Under the pieces are notes generated by a model. That model was not told the origin of the DNA. It did no database searches and worked only from the letters and a program-made list of their open reading frames with translations. A stretch of DNA of 64,000 nt from Ilyomonas sp965219515 (GTDB taxonomy: Bacteria; Bacteroidota; Bacteroidia; Chitinophagales; Chitinophagaceae): assembly GCA_965219515.1 (NCBI GenBank), contig OZ244776.1:434001-498000 (forward strand), read 5' to 3'. The translations under genes were made by a program, and so were the position numbers. Positions 26,668 to 34,107 of the stretch are shown here, piece after piece (position 1 is the first letter of the stretch; each line of letters begins with the position of its first letter).

Positions 26668-28410
26668 ATGCCTGATTTAGAGATTAAGAAGAAATCCAAA
26701 CAATACGATGCCGTTATTATAGGCTCCGGCGCAGGAGGCGGCATGGCAGCTTATACGCTTGCCAATGCAGGGTTAAAAGTGTGCCTGTTGGAAGCCGGTC
26801 CAATGTTCGATCCGAAAGTAAATTCATTGCAGCTTAAAAAACCCTGGGATTCTCCGAGGCGCGGCGCAAGCACGAAATTTCGGCCGTTTGGCGATTTCGA
26901 TGGCTGCTACTGGGGTTGGGAAATTGATGGCGAGCCTTACACACAGACGCCCGGCACGGAATGGGACTGGTGGCGTGCGCGTATGCTGGGCGGCCGCACC
27001 AATCACTGGGGCAGAATTTCTTTGCGGTTCGGACCGAAAGATTTTAAAGGTAAAAGCAAAGATGGGCTGGGTGATGACTGGCCGATTGGCTATGATGACG
27101 TAAAGCCTTATTACGATAAAATAGACAAGCTGTTAGGCGTATTTGGAACCAACGAAGGTTTGGAAGATAATCCTGACGGAATTTTTTTACCACCGCCAAA
27201 GCCGCGTCTTCACGAACTGATGATTAAAAAAGCCGGTACATCGGCTGGTGTTCCGGTAATTCCGTCGCGTTTATCTATTCTTACCAAAGCCATCAATAAG
27301 GAAAGAGGCTCGTGTTTTTATTGCGCGCAATGCGGCAGAAGCTGTAAGGTGTATGCCGATTTTTCAGCTTCTTCCTGTCTGGTAATTCCGGCAATGAAAA
27401 CGGGTAATGTTGATTTGGTTACCATTGCCATGGCAAGAGAAATTCTTACCGATCAGAATACGGGTTTGGCAACGGCGGTATCGTATGTAAGCAAAGACGA
27501 TATGCAGGAGTATCAGGTATCCGGCCGTACGGTTATTTTAGCTGCCAGCGCCTGCGAATCGGCAAGATTGTTACTCAATTCAAAATCTGCCCGCCATCCC
27601 AACGGACTTGCCAACAACAGCAATGTGGTTGGTAAATATCTGCACGACAGTACCGGTGCAGGTATGGGTGGCATCGTACCGGAATTGTTTGACCGCAAGC
27701 GATATAACGAAGATGGCGTTGGCGGTATGCACGTATATTCTCCGTGGTGGCTTGATAACAAAAAGCTTGATTTTCCGCGTGGTTATCATATTGAATATGG
27801 CGGTGGTATGGGAATGCCGTTGTATGGCTTTAGCTGGGGCATCGAAAACCTGAACGGAAAATATGCCGTTCACGGGATGCAGAAAGAAGGCGGTGGTTAT
27901 GGCAAATCGCTGAAAGAAGATTACCGGTTTTTCTACGGCGCCGGGGTAGGCATGGCAGGCAGGGGAGAAGCCTTGGCTTTGGAAAGTAATTACTGTGAAA
28001 TAGACCCTACAACCGTTGATAAATATGGTATTCCGGTATTGCGGTTTAATGTAAAATATTCCGATTATGAAATCAATCAGGCCAAACACATGATGGAGAC
28101 TTTCTCCGAAATTCTTCATAACATGGGCGCTGTAATTACCTGGGGCGCAAACAATAACAAAGAAAACAACTGGGGACTGGAGCCGCCGGGCAAAATCATC
28201 CACGAAGCCGGTACGGTGCGCATGGGAAGCAATCCGAAAAAATCGGCGCTAAACGAATGGAGCCAGGCGCACGATGCCAAAAATGTATTGTGTGTTGACG
28301 GCGGTCAGTTTGTATCGCAGGGAGATAAAAATATTACGTGGACGATCCTTGCGCTCTCAATGCGCGCCAGCGAACACCTGGTTGATGAACTAAAGAAAAA
28401 TAACATTTAA
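26668..28410 (+). CDS. GMC family FAD-dependent oxidoreductase (gluconate/glucoside dehydrogenase-like)
   Basis: A 580-residue flavoprotein. The FAD-binding GxGxxG motif is IIGSGAGGGMAAYTLANAGL near residue 17, followed by LEAGP. RARMLGGRTNHWGRISLRF is the second GMC region. The C-terminal catalytic part has IHEAGTVRMG (active-site His) and SQGDKNITWTILALSMRASEHL (Asn plus flavin contact). A cysteine-rich stretch, CFYCAQCGRSC near residues 213-223, occurs in membrane-linked dehydrogenases of this group and may hold an iron-sulfur centre. It has no signal peptide. The next gene encodes the Tat-type small subunit, which probably carries it to the periplasm. The substrate may be a sugar, sugar acid or glucoside. 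Confidence 0.88.
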   Translation: MPDLEIKKKSKQYDAVIIGSGAGGGMAAYTLANAGLKVCLLEAGPMFDPKVNSLQLKKPWDSPRRGASTKFRPFGDFDGCYWGWEIDGEPYTQTPGTEWDWWRARMLGGRTNHWGRISLRFGPKDFKGKSKDGLGDDWPIGYDDVKPYYDKIDKLLGVFGTNEGLEDNPDGIFLPPPKPRLHELMIKKAGTSAGVPVIPSRLSILTKAINKERGSCFYCAQCGRSCKVYADFSASSCLVIPAMKTGNVDLVTIAMAREILTDQNTGLATAVSYVSKDDMQEYQVSGRTVILAASACESARLLLNSKSARHPNGLANNSNVVGKYLHDSTGAGMGGIVPELFDRKRYNEDGVGGMHVYSPWWLDNKKLDFPRGYHIEYGGGMGMPLYGFSWGIENLNGKYAVHGMQKEGGGYGKSLKEDYRFFYGAGVGMAGRGEALALESNYCEIDPTTVDKYGIPVLRFNVKYSDYEINQAKHMMETFSEILHNMGAVITWGANNNKENNWGLEPPGKIIHEAGTVRMGSNPKKSALNEWSQAHDAKNVLCVDGGQFVSQGDKNITWTILALSMRASEHLVDELKKNNI

Positions 28411-28420
28411 TAATGATAGA

Positions 28421-28499
28421 TTATGAGTTATGGATTATGAATAAAACAGCCGTTTTATGGTTTGCAAATCATTCATCATCCATAATTTATAATTCATAA
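28421..28499. repeat. Inverted pair of TTATGAA-type heptad arrays
   Basis: TTATGAG, TTATGGA and TTATGAA (28421-28441) face TTCATCA, TCCATAA, TTTATAA and TTCATAA (28472-28499) in opposite orientation. Between them is a perfect 7-bp hairpin, ATAAAAC (28441-28447) and GTTTTAT (28452-28458). The whole fills the gap between two genes of one operon and could fold into a long stem. Confidence 0.75.
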
Positions 28500-28508
28500 T
28501 TAGAAAAC

Positions 28509-29180
28509 ATGGATAGAAGAAAATCGTTAAAAGCATTACTGGCAGGCAGCATGGCGGCAGGCGTTGTTTTGGAAGCCTGCGATGTAAAAACAGATAATAA
28601 AAAAGATGTTCCCTCGCAGAAAGCGGTGGAAACAAAAGGCAACGACTTCGACCGGATGAAAGAGGAAGAAGCCCGTTACAAAGATGTAACAAGCGAAACA
28701 TTTTTTACCGGTCACGAAATGGCAGCCATTGGTATTTTGTGCGACATCATTATTCCGAAAGATGAAGTAAGCGGTAGTGCAACCGATGCCAAAGTGCCCG
28801 ACTTTATTGAGTTTATCGTAAAAGATGTTCCCAGCCATCAAACGCCGATGCGCGGCGGATTGCGCTGGCTTGATATGCAATGCCTTACGCGGTACAACAA
28901 ATCGTTTGCTGATTGTGATGACAAGCAACGTATTGAAATGGTAGATGCCATCGCTTATCCTAAAAAAGCGAAACCCGGTATGGAGCCGGGCGTGTCTTTT
29001 TTCAGCCTGATGCGCAACCTGACGGCAAGTGGTTTTTATACATCAGAAATGGGTGTAAAAGACATTGGCTACCAGGGCAACATACCCAACCAGTGGAATG
29101 GCATACCGGCTGATGTGCTGAAACAATACAAGATGGCGTATACGGAAAAAGAATTGAAGGAATGTGTGAGTTACGGGTAG
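28509..29180 (+). CDS. Gluconate 2-dehydrogenase subunit 3 family protein (Tat-exported)
   Basis: A 223-residue small subunit. It begins MDRRKSLKALLAGSMAAGVVLEAC, a twin-arginine-like signal ending in a possible lipobox cysteine. The mature part has the Gluconate_2-dh3 features: TGHEMAAIGILCDIIIPKDEVSGSATDAKVPDFIEF, LRWLDMQCLTRYNKSF, FFSLMRNLTASGFYTSEMGVKDIGYQGN. In known complexes this subunit exports and stabilises the catalytic GMC flavoprotein, here encoded just upstream. No cytochrome c subunit is adjacent, so the electron acceptor is not shown by the locus. A terminator follows at 29238-29270. Confidence 0.88.
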   Translation: MDRRKSLKALLAGSMAAGVVLEACDVKTDNKKDVPSQKAVETKGNDFDRMKEEEARYKDVTSETFFTGHEMAAIGILCDIIIPKDEVSGSATDAKVPDFIEFIVKDVPSHQTPMRGGLRWLDMQCLTRYNKSFADCDDKQRIEMVDAIAYPKKAKPGMEPGVSFFSLMRNLTASGFYTSEMGVKDIGYQGNIPNQWNGIPADVLKQYKMAYTEKELKECVSYG

Positions 29181-29237
29181 TTTATATTGGTAGCAGGTAA
29201 TAAGTATGAGATAGTAAAATTTGTTTTTATAACTACT

Positions 29238-29270
29238 AATGCTTCATCGCAAAAAGGTGAAGCATTTTTG
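29238..29270 (+). terminator. Rho-independent terminator after the GMC operon
   Basis: Perfect 9-bp arms AATGCTTCA (29238-29246) and TGAAGCATT (29258-29266) surround an 11-nt loop and run into TTTTG TTTT. The remaining 180 bp to the next gene show nothing further. Confidence 0.75.
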
Positions 29271-29447
29271 TTTTATGTTATTGCATGATTCCTGCTTAGG
29301 CTATTGAAAAGATTATATTATTCCAAAAACTTTTCCAATGATAACAGATTAACATGTTAATCTCTCAGATAATGCAGGAGTAGTTTACAGCGTTTGTAAA
29401 AATGAATTTATCCCGGACGCAATATCAGAAACGATTATAGGTGAAAT

Positions 29448-30422
29448 TCAATATGGAATCTTATCAAGCACCGGCTTATCGTTTTTCCAATGCAGCGTTA
29501 CCTGAGATAAATACCAGCTTTTCCCTTTGTCGTTGTTACCCTGAAAAAACAAATGATATTTTTCGTTTTGATCTTTAAAAATGCAGGGATGCCCGCTTTC
29601 GCTTTCATTCCATGTGCCCGGTTTGCCGCTGGATAAAAACGGTTGCTGAAACAATCGGTTCCATCGTATGCCGTCACTGCTTACGGCTACACCTGTTTGC
29701 TGCGGCTCGTTGTTGTAAGCACCTGCGTAAAACATATATAGTTTGTTGTTTATTACGGTGCAGCTTGCGGCTTCAATGCAGTTTTTTTCCCAGGGCAATT
29801 CAGGTTTCAAAACAGAAGAATCTGTCAGTTGTTGCCAGTCGTTTTTGCCAAAAGAAGAATGTAACGAAGTAGCCGCCACGCCCTGCTTTTGTATGGTGCC
29901 GGAAGAATCGCGGGTGGCAAAAAATAAAAAATACTGATCTTTAAAAAGAACCACTTCAGCATCTATGGCTCTGCCGTTTGTCCAGCCGCCGGCAGCAGGA
30001 TGAAACACCGGGTTGGAAGCATTTCTTGTAAAATGCAAGCCATCCGTTGAAAACGCATGGCATATCGCGTCGTGGCTGCCATTGCCATACGTTTGATAAA
30101 ACAGATGCAGTGTATCGTTACGAACAACTGCGCCTGGCGCGCATAAGCCTTTCTTTTCATAATCGCCTTCGGGGTGAATCTCACCATTTTTCGTCCAATG
30201 AATCAAATCACGGCTTACTGCCATGCCAATAAACCAGCCCTCATTGCCCGGCACCGAATAATACATACGGTATGCATTTTTATAAAAAACAACAACGGGG
30301 TCTTTTGCTATGCGTACGCCGTTGCTGCTGGTATCGCTGTAATACATAGCTGGTGTTTGCGCAAAAACAAACAGCGTAAAAAAGGTAAATGCAAAACTGA
30401 AAAGGAATTTATTAATTATCAT
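29448..30422 (-). CDS. Secreted GH43/GH32-like five-bladed beta-propeller glycosidase
   Basis: A 324-residue secreted protein with signal peptide MIINKFLFSFAFTFFTLFVFAQ. The propeller blades repeat the pattern DPVVVFYKNAYRMYYSV, CAPGAVVRNDTLHLFYQTYG, IDAEVVLFKDQYFLFFATRD, IEAASCTVINNKLYMFYAGA and GHPCIFKDQNEKYHLFFQG. Acidic residues expected for clan GH-F/GH-J active sites occur at blade starts (KDP, IDAE, CIEA). The exact family (GH43, GH117 or GH130-like) is not resolved. Enzymes of this fold release arabinose, xylose or related sugars. It lies near the other sugar genes but on the opposite strand. Confidence 0.78.
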   Translation of the reverse strand: MIINKFLFSFAFTFFTLFVFAQTPAMYYSDTSSNGVRIAKDPVVVFYKNAYRMYYSVPGNEGWFIGMAVSRDLIHWTKNGEIHPEGDYEKKGLCAPGAVVRNDTLHLFYQTYGNGSHDAICHAFSTDGLHFTRNASNPVFHPAAGGWTNGRAIDAEVVLFKDQYFLFFATRDSSGTIQKQGVAATSLHSSFGKNDWQQLTDSSVLKPELPWEKNCIEAASCTVINNKLYMFYAGAYNNEPQQTGVAVSSDGIRWNRLFQQPFLSSGKPGTWNESESGHPCIFKDQNEKYHLFFQGNNDKGKSWYLSQVTLHWKNDKPVLDKIPY

Positions 30423-30548
30423 ATTATGGCAATTCTATAAAGTGCTGCAAAGGCAAATCGGAATATGTTCAAAAATATCTTTTTTGTTAGTTGGTTTTTC
30501 GCTTTACAAAATGGCTGCTCATTTCTTACTGCCTGCAAGGCAGAAAAC

Positions 30549-31484
30549 TTACATTCTGAGACCTCTTAAAAAATCGGGCGTCAGCATTCTTTTTTTTCCT
30601 TCCAATTGTAGATTTGTTACCTGAATAAAACCGTTACGGCAGGCGAACTTTAGAAATGTTTTGCCGTCGGTTATATATTCTCCGGGTTCGATAGCAGGAT
30701 TGTTATACTCCCTGTGGCTGTCATATATTTTCAGCATTTTGTTTTGAAAAAAAGTAAAGGCAGTTGGGTAAGGCGATAATCCGCGAACGAGATTGTAAAT
30801 GTCATCAACCGTTTTTGTCCAGTCAATCTTACAAGTTTCGGTAAGAATTTTAGGCGCGTGTTTTTCTTCTGACTGCGACTGACTGATGGCCGACTGCTGC
30901 ACTTCCTGAACCGACTGATCGGCTAAACCCCGCACGGTTTGCAGCAACAATTTCGCACCGGTTTCTTTCATTTCATCGTGCAGCTCGCCGGCGGTTTCAT
31001 CACCTCTGATGGCAATGGTTCGCTGCAGTAAAATATTGCCGGTGTCTATCGCATGTTGCAATTTAAAAGTGGTAACGCCGGTTTGCGTTTCGCCCTTGAT
31101 GATGGCCCAATTGATGGGCGCCGCGCCGCGATAAGCCGGTAGCAGCGAGCCATGTAAATTGATGGTTCCCATCGGCGGCATATTCCAAACTGCTTCGGGC
31201 AACATGCGAAAGGCAACCACAATCTGCAAATCCGCCTGAAGACGTTTTAATTTATCTAAAAACACCGGATTTTTTAGTTTATCAGGCTGCATGATAAATA
31301 AACCGTGCTCAACCGCATATTTTTTTACCGCGCTTTCATTCATTTTCATGCCCCTGCCCGAAGGTTTATCAGGCGACGTAATAACGCCAACAACATGGCA
31401 GTTGTTTTGCACCAATAGTTGTAGTGAGGCAACGGCAAATTCGGGTGTGCCCATGAAAACAATCCGCAAATCCTGGTAATTCAT
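30549..31484 (-). CDS. fmt: Methionyl-tRNA formyltransferase
   Basis: Fmt formylates initiator Met-tRNA with 10-formyl-THF. From ATG 31484 the protein has about 311 residues and opens MNYQDLRIVFMGTPEFAVASL. Hallmarks are GVITSPDKPSGRGMKMNESAVKKYA, the folate-site motif NLHGSLLPAYRGAAPINWAI and GETQTGVTTFKLQHAIDTGNIL, then a C-terminal domain with ETCKIDWTKTVDDIYNLVRGLSPYPTAF. A TATCTTTG promoter element ends 4 nt before the ATG and overlaps the longer frame, so ATG 31484 is chosen and a leaderless mRNA is likely. The linker DQSVQEVQQSAISQSQSEEK (30868-30927) looks heptad-repeat-derived. Confidence 0.94.
   Translation of the reverse strand: MNYQDLRIVFMGTPEFAVASLQLLVQNNCHVVGVITSPDKPSGRGMKMNESAVKKYAVEHGLFIMQPDKLKNPVFLDKLKRLQADLQIVVAFRMLPEAVWNMPPMGTINLHGSLLPAYRGAAPINWAIIKGETQTGVTTFKLQHAIDTGNILLQRTIAIRGDETAGELHDEMKETGAKLLLQTVRGLADQSVQEVQQSAISQSQSEEKHAPKILTETCKIDWTKTVDDIYNLVRGLSPYPTAFTFFQNKMLKIYDSHREYNNPAIEPGEYITDGKTFLKFACRNGFIQVTNLQLEGKKRMLTPDFLRGLRM
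30868..30927 (-). repeat. Degenerate heptad-like segment inside fmt
   Basis: On the coding strand the motifs CAGTCGG, CCATCAG, TCAGTCG and CAGTCAG occur close together with near-7-nt spacing, encoding the QQSAISQSQS segment in the linker between the two Fmt domains. It is weaker than the purM and ribF arrays. Confidence 0.45.
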
Positions 31485-31488
31485 GTGG

Positions 31489-31496
31489 CAAAGATA
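31489..31496 (-). promoter_or_regulatory. Promoter -7 element (TATCTTTG) of fmt
   Basis: This exact TAnnTTTG match on the minus strand lies 4 nt before ATG 31484. The remaining 278 bp to the methyltransferase gene are AT-rich with no gene. Confidence 0.55.
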
Positions 31497-31774
31497 CTCG
31501 CTCGCCTTTATCCGTTTTTTCACGGGTAGAGAAGATTGGTGTGAGCGTTTTTCATTTTCTGAATGAATGAACGTAATAAACTGTCAATAATAAAATTAAA
31601 TTGCGGTTGGAATCTGATACAACTTTTAATAGAAGCTTTTTCAGAAGAGCAAACGGTTAGTTGACAGTAACGACAGGCCAACGTTATCAATCTTATAAAG
31701 CATCCAAATTTGTGGACATTTCGTTTTTAAACAACCCGACCATTTAACTAAATTTAAAGCCAAAGATTTCAGCA

Positions 31775-33070
31775 TTGAAAACTCATCATAAAATATTTAA
31801 TGGTGACAGTAGAAAGATGATTGAATTGTCTGACAGTTCAGTTCATTTAGCAATTACTTCACCACCTTATTGGCAACTAAAAGATTATGGAAGCGAAAAC
31901 CAAATCGGCTTTCATGATAGTTACGAAAATTACATCAACAACCTGAATTTAGTTTGGAAAGAGTGTTACCGCAGTCTTCATAACGGTTGCAGATTATGTG
32001 TAAATATTGGCGACCAATTCGCAAGAGCAGTTTATTACGGACGATATAAAGTCATTCCCATTCGTGAAGAGATTATCAAATTCTGTGAAAACATTGGATT
32101 TGATTATATGGGTGCAATCATTTGGCAAAAGGTTACAACTTCAAACACAACCGGCGGAGGAGTTCAAATGGGCTCATATCCATATCCAAGAAATGGCATT
32201 TTGAAACTTGACTACGAATTTATCCTTGTTTTCAAAAAGTTAGGCGAAGCACCCAAACCCACAAAAGAACAAAAGGAACTTTCTAAAATGACTGCCGAAG
32301 AATGGAATACAAATTTTGCCGGACATTGGAACTTTGCCGGAGTCAGGCAAAGCGGACACATTGCGATGTTTCCTGAAGAACTTCCAAGGCGATTGATAAA
32401 AATGTTTTCATTCGTTAACGAGACAATTTTAGACCCATTTGCAGGAAGCGGCACAACTGCATTAGCGTCTAAAAACCTTGATAGAAATTCAGCAGGCTTT
32501 GAAATTAATCCTGATTTTATTCCAATTATAAAAGAAAAATTAGATGTTCACCAGACAGATATAAATGGAACAGTTTATGAATTTGTAAAGCAACAAGAAA
32601 CCCAAATTAATTTTGAAAAAGAAATTCAAAGGCTGCCGTACATCTTTAAAGATCCTCATGCGCTTGATAAAAAAATTGATATAAAGAAATTGCAGTTCGG
32701 TTCTAAAATAGACAAGGACAGTTTTACACAACGAGAAGAATTTTTTACAGTAAAAGAAATTATCAGTCCTGAAAAAATCAGGTTAAACAATGACCTGGTA
32801 GTAAGACTTATTGGAATTAAAGAAAATCCGATTATAAATGGTAAAGCAACCGCTTTTCTTGTTGACAAAACTAAAGGCAAAAGAGTTTTCCTGAAATACG
32901 ATAATGTAAAGCATGACAGTGCGAACAATTTACTTTGCTATCTTTTTTTAGAAAATAAAACATTTATAAATGCACATTTAATTAAAAACGGTTTGGTGCA
33001 GGTTGATATCGGAATTGATTTTAAATACAAAGAAAAATTTCAAAATTTATTTAAGGAAGCCTGCCAATAA
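31775..33070 (+). CDS. Beta-class DNA N4-cytosine/N6-adenine methyltransferase with C-terminal SNase-like domain
   Basis: A 431-residue modification enzyme. Catalytic motif IV is TSPPYW (residues 28-33) and the AdoMet motif I is DPFAGSGTT (220-228). Motif IV before motif I is the beta-class order, and SPPY favours N4-cytosine methylation. The target-recognition region lies between them (about 60-200). Residues about 330-431 (VVRLIGIKENPI, KGKRVFLKYD, LLCYLFLENKTFINAHLIKNGLVQV) resemble the staphylococcal nuclease OB-fold, but the arginine of the YGR-type motif is replaced by NNL, so nuclease activity is unlikely. The start is TTG 31775, because FNGDS directly upstream of the first ATG is conserved. 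It is partnered with the endonuclease gene 123 bp downstream. Confidence 0.88.
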   Translation: MKTHHKIFNGDSRKMIELSDSSVHLAITSPPYWQLKDYGSENQIGFHDSYENYINNLNLVWKECYRSLHNGCRLCVNIGDQFARAVYYGRYKVIPIREEIIKFCENIGFDYMGAIIWQKVTTSNTTGGGVQMGSYPYPRNGILKLDYEFILVFKKLGEAPKPTKEQKELSKMTAEEWNTNFAGHWNFAGVRQSGHIAMFPEELPRRLIKMFSFVNETILDPFAGSGTTALASKNLDRNSAGFEINPDFIPIIKEKLDVHQTDINGTVYEFVKQQETQINFEKEIQRLPYIFKDPHALDKKIDIKKLQFGSKIDKDSFTQREEFFTVKEIISPEKIRLNNDLVVRLIGIKENPIINGKATAFLVDKTKGKRVFLKYDNVKHDSANNLLCYLFLENKTFINAHLIKNGLVQVDIGIDFKYKEKFQNLFKEACQ

Positions 33071-33193
33071 ATTATACGTAACAACAAAAATATGTTTGTT
33101 GGCTATTTTAGTAAGTGAAAGGCAAAAATGCAATGATCCTTCGAAGATTTACCAACCTATAAATACAAATAGAGCAATCCTAACTATACAATA

Positions 33194-33901
33194 ATGAATA
33201 AAGAATGGATTACCGGAACAGACGGGGAAAATTTAAAATTTAAGCGGGAAACGCTTCTGAATTATGGTTTGAACAGATGGGGGTTAAACAAAGCGCATAG
33301 TGTCGGTTCTACTTCCGAACTTATCAGGACTTGCGCCCCAACAAAGTATGAAGAATGGGAAGAGTTTTATTTTGCAAAAGCGAAACAGAAAAAGAAAGAC
33401 GGGTTACCTATTACAAGAGAATACATCGCCGGACTGGGTCAAACTCTTTACATAAAGCTTTCTGAAGTTGTTCAGAACGAATTGGTTTCAATTACTGAAG
33501 ACGAATGTATTGATTACGCTTATAATCTTGTTTTAAATAGAACCTATGAAGGTTACAGAACGGAAATTGAAACTATTTATGGGCAATTAGAAGGAGCTGT
33601 GGAGCGCAAGATTGAACCAGCACCTGATAATTGGGACAGGAGTTATAATGTTGACTTTTTCATAAAAACAAAAGAAAAATTTATTGGCATTCAAATTAAA
33701 CCAATAGCATCCGGCCAGGCGTTAAATCAATATCAGTGGATGGAGATGCACATGGTAAATCATCAAAGATTTGAAAGCGATTTTTGCGGAAAAGTATTTT
33801 TTGTTTACTCAACAAAAGGTGCAACCGGAAAAAAGAAAATCTGTAACATGGAGGTGATTGAACAAATTTGTGAAGAAATTCAACGCTTAGAAAACTCGTA
33901 A
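33194..33901 (+). CDS. Type II restriction endonuclease, MjaI-like (predicted CTAG-specific)
   Basis: A 235-residue protein that I recognise as MjaI-like from KAHSVGSTSELIRTCAPTKYEEWEEFYF, GLGQTLYIKLSEVV, LNRTYEGYRTEIETIY and the nuclease core VDFFIKTKEKFIGIQIKPI. In that core D154 and Q167-x-K169 form a PD-(D/E)xK variant. The MjaI family cleaves CTAG. It follows the methyltransferase by 123 bp on the same strand, the usual restriction-modification order. Both genes are clearly AT-richer than fmt and the NamZ gene around them, a sign of transfer. CTAG itself is almost absent from this window, in line with the predicted specificity. Family assignment is from memory of the motifs. Confidence 0.75.
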   Translation: MNKEWITGTDGENLKFKRETLLNYGLNRWGLNKAHSVGSTSELIRTCAPTKYEEWEEFYFAKAKQKKKDGLPITREYIAGLGQTLYIKLSEVVQNELVSITEDECIDYAYNLVLNRTYEGYRTEIETIYGQLEGAVERKIEPAPDNWDRSYNVDFFIKTKEKFIGIQIKPIASGQALNQYQWMEMHMVNHQRFESDFCGKVFFVYSTKGATGKKKICNMEVIEQICEEIQRLENS

Positions 33902-34107
33902 CAACACCAACAACGCCAAACCAGTTAGCAAAAAGGACGGGAAGAAAAGGCAGTTTCGCTTCGTAAAAGCGTACGTTTTGGCAACGTATGACATAGTATT
34001 CCGATAAAACGACGATAACTAAGTTTCATTTCAACAATATTTTGTATCAAAAGCGAAAGCTAAAACATAAAACTGTCAATTATTGTCCGTTACGTTTACC
34101 ATTCCAT

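Noticed and set aside
27580..28203. Long minus-strand ORF (207 codons) opposite the GMC oxidoreductase gene
   Set aside because: It is antisense to a conserved flavoprotein and has no family signature.
32760..33070. Active nuclease fused to the methyltransferase
   Set aside because: Key catalytic arginine and acidic residues of staphylococcal nuclease are not present, so only the fold is proposed.
33082..33101. Terminator between methyltransferase and endonuclease genes (CAACAAA/TTTGTTG hairpin)
   Set aside because: The stem is only 7 bp, AT-rich and not followed by a T-run.
31660..34010. Integron gene cassette carrying the restriction-modification genes
   Set aside because: Short inverted motifs with TAACG/CGTTA and GCCAAAC/GTTTTGGC flank the genes, but no pair of sites fits the attC core pattern and there is no integrase.
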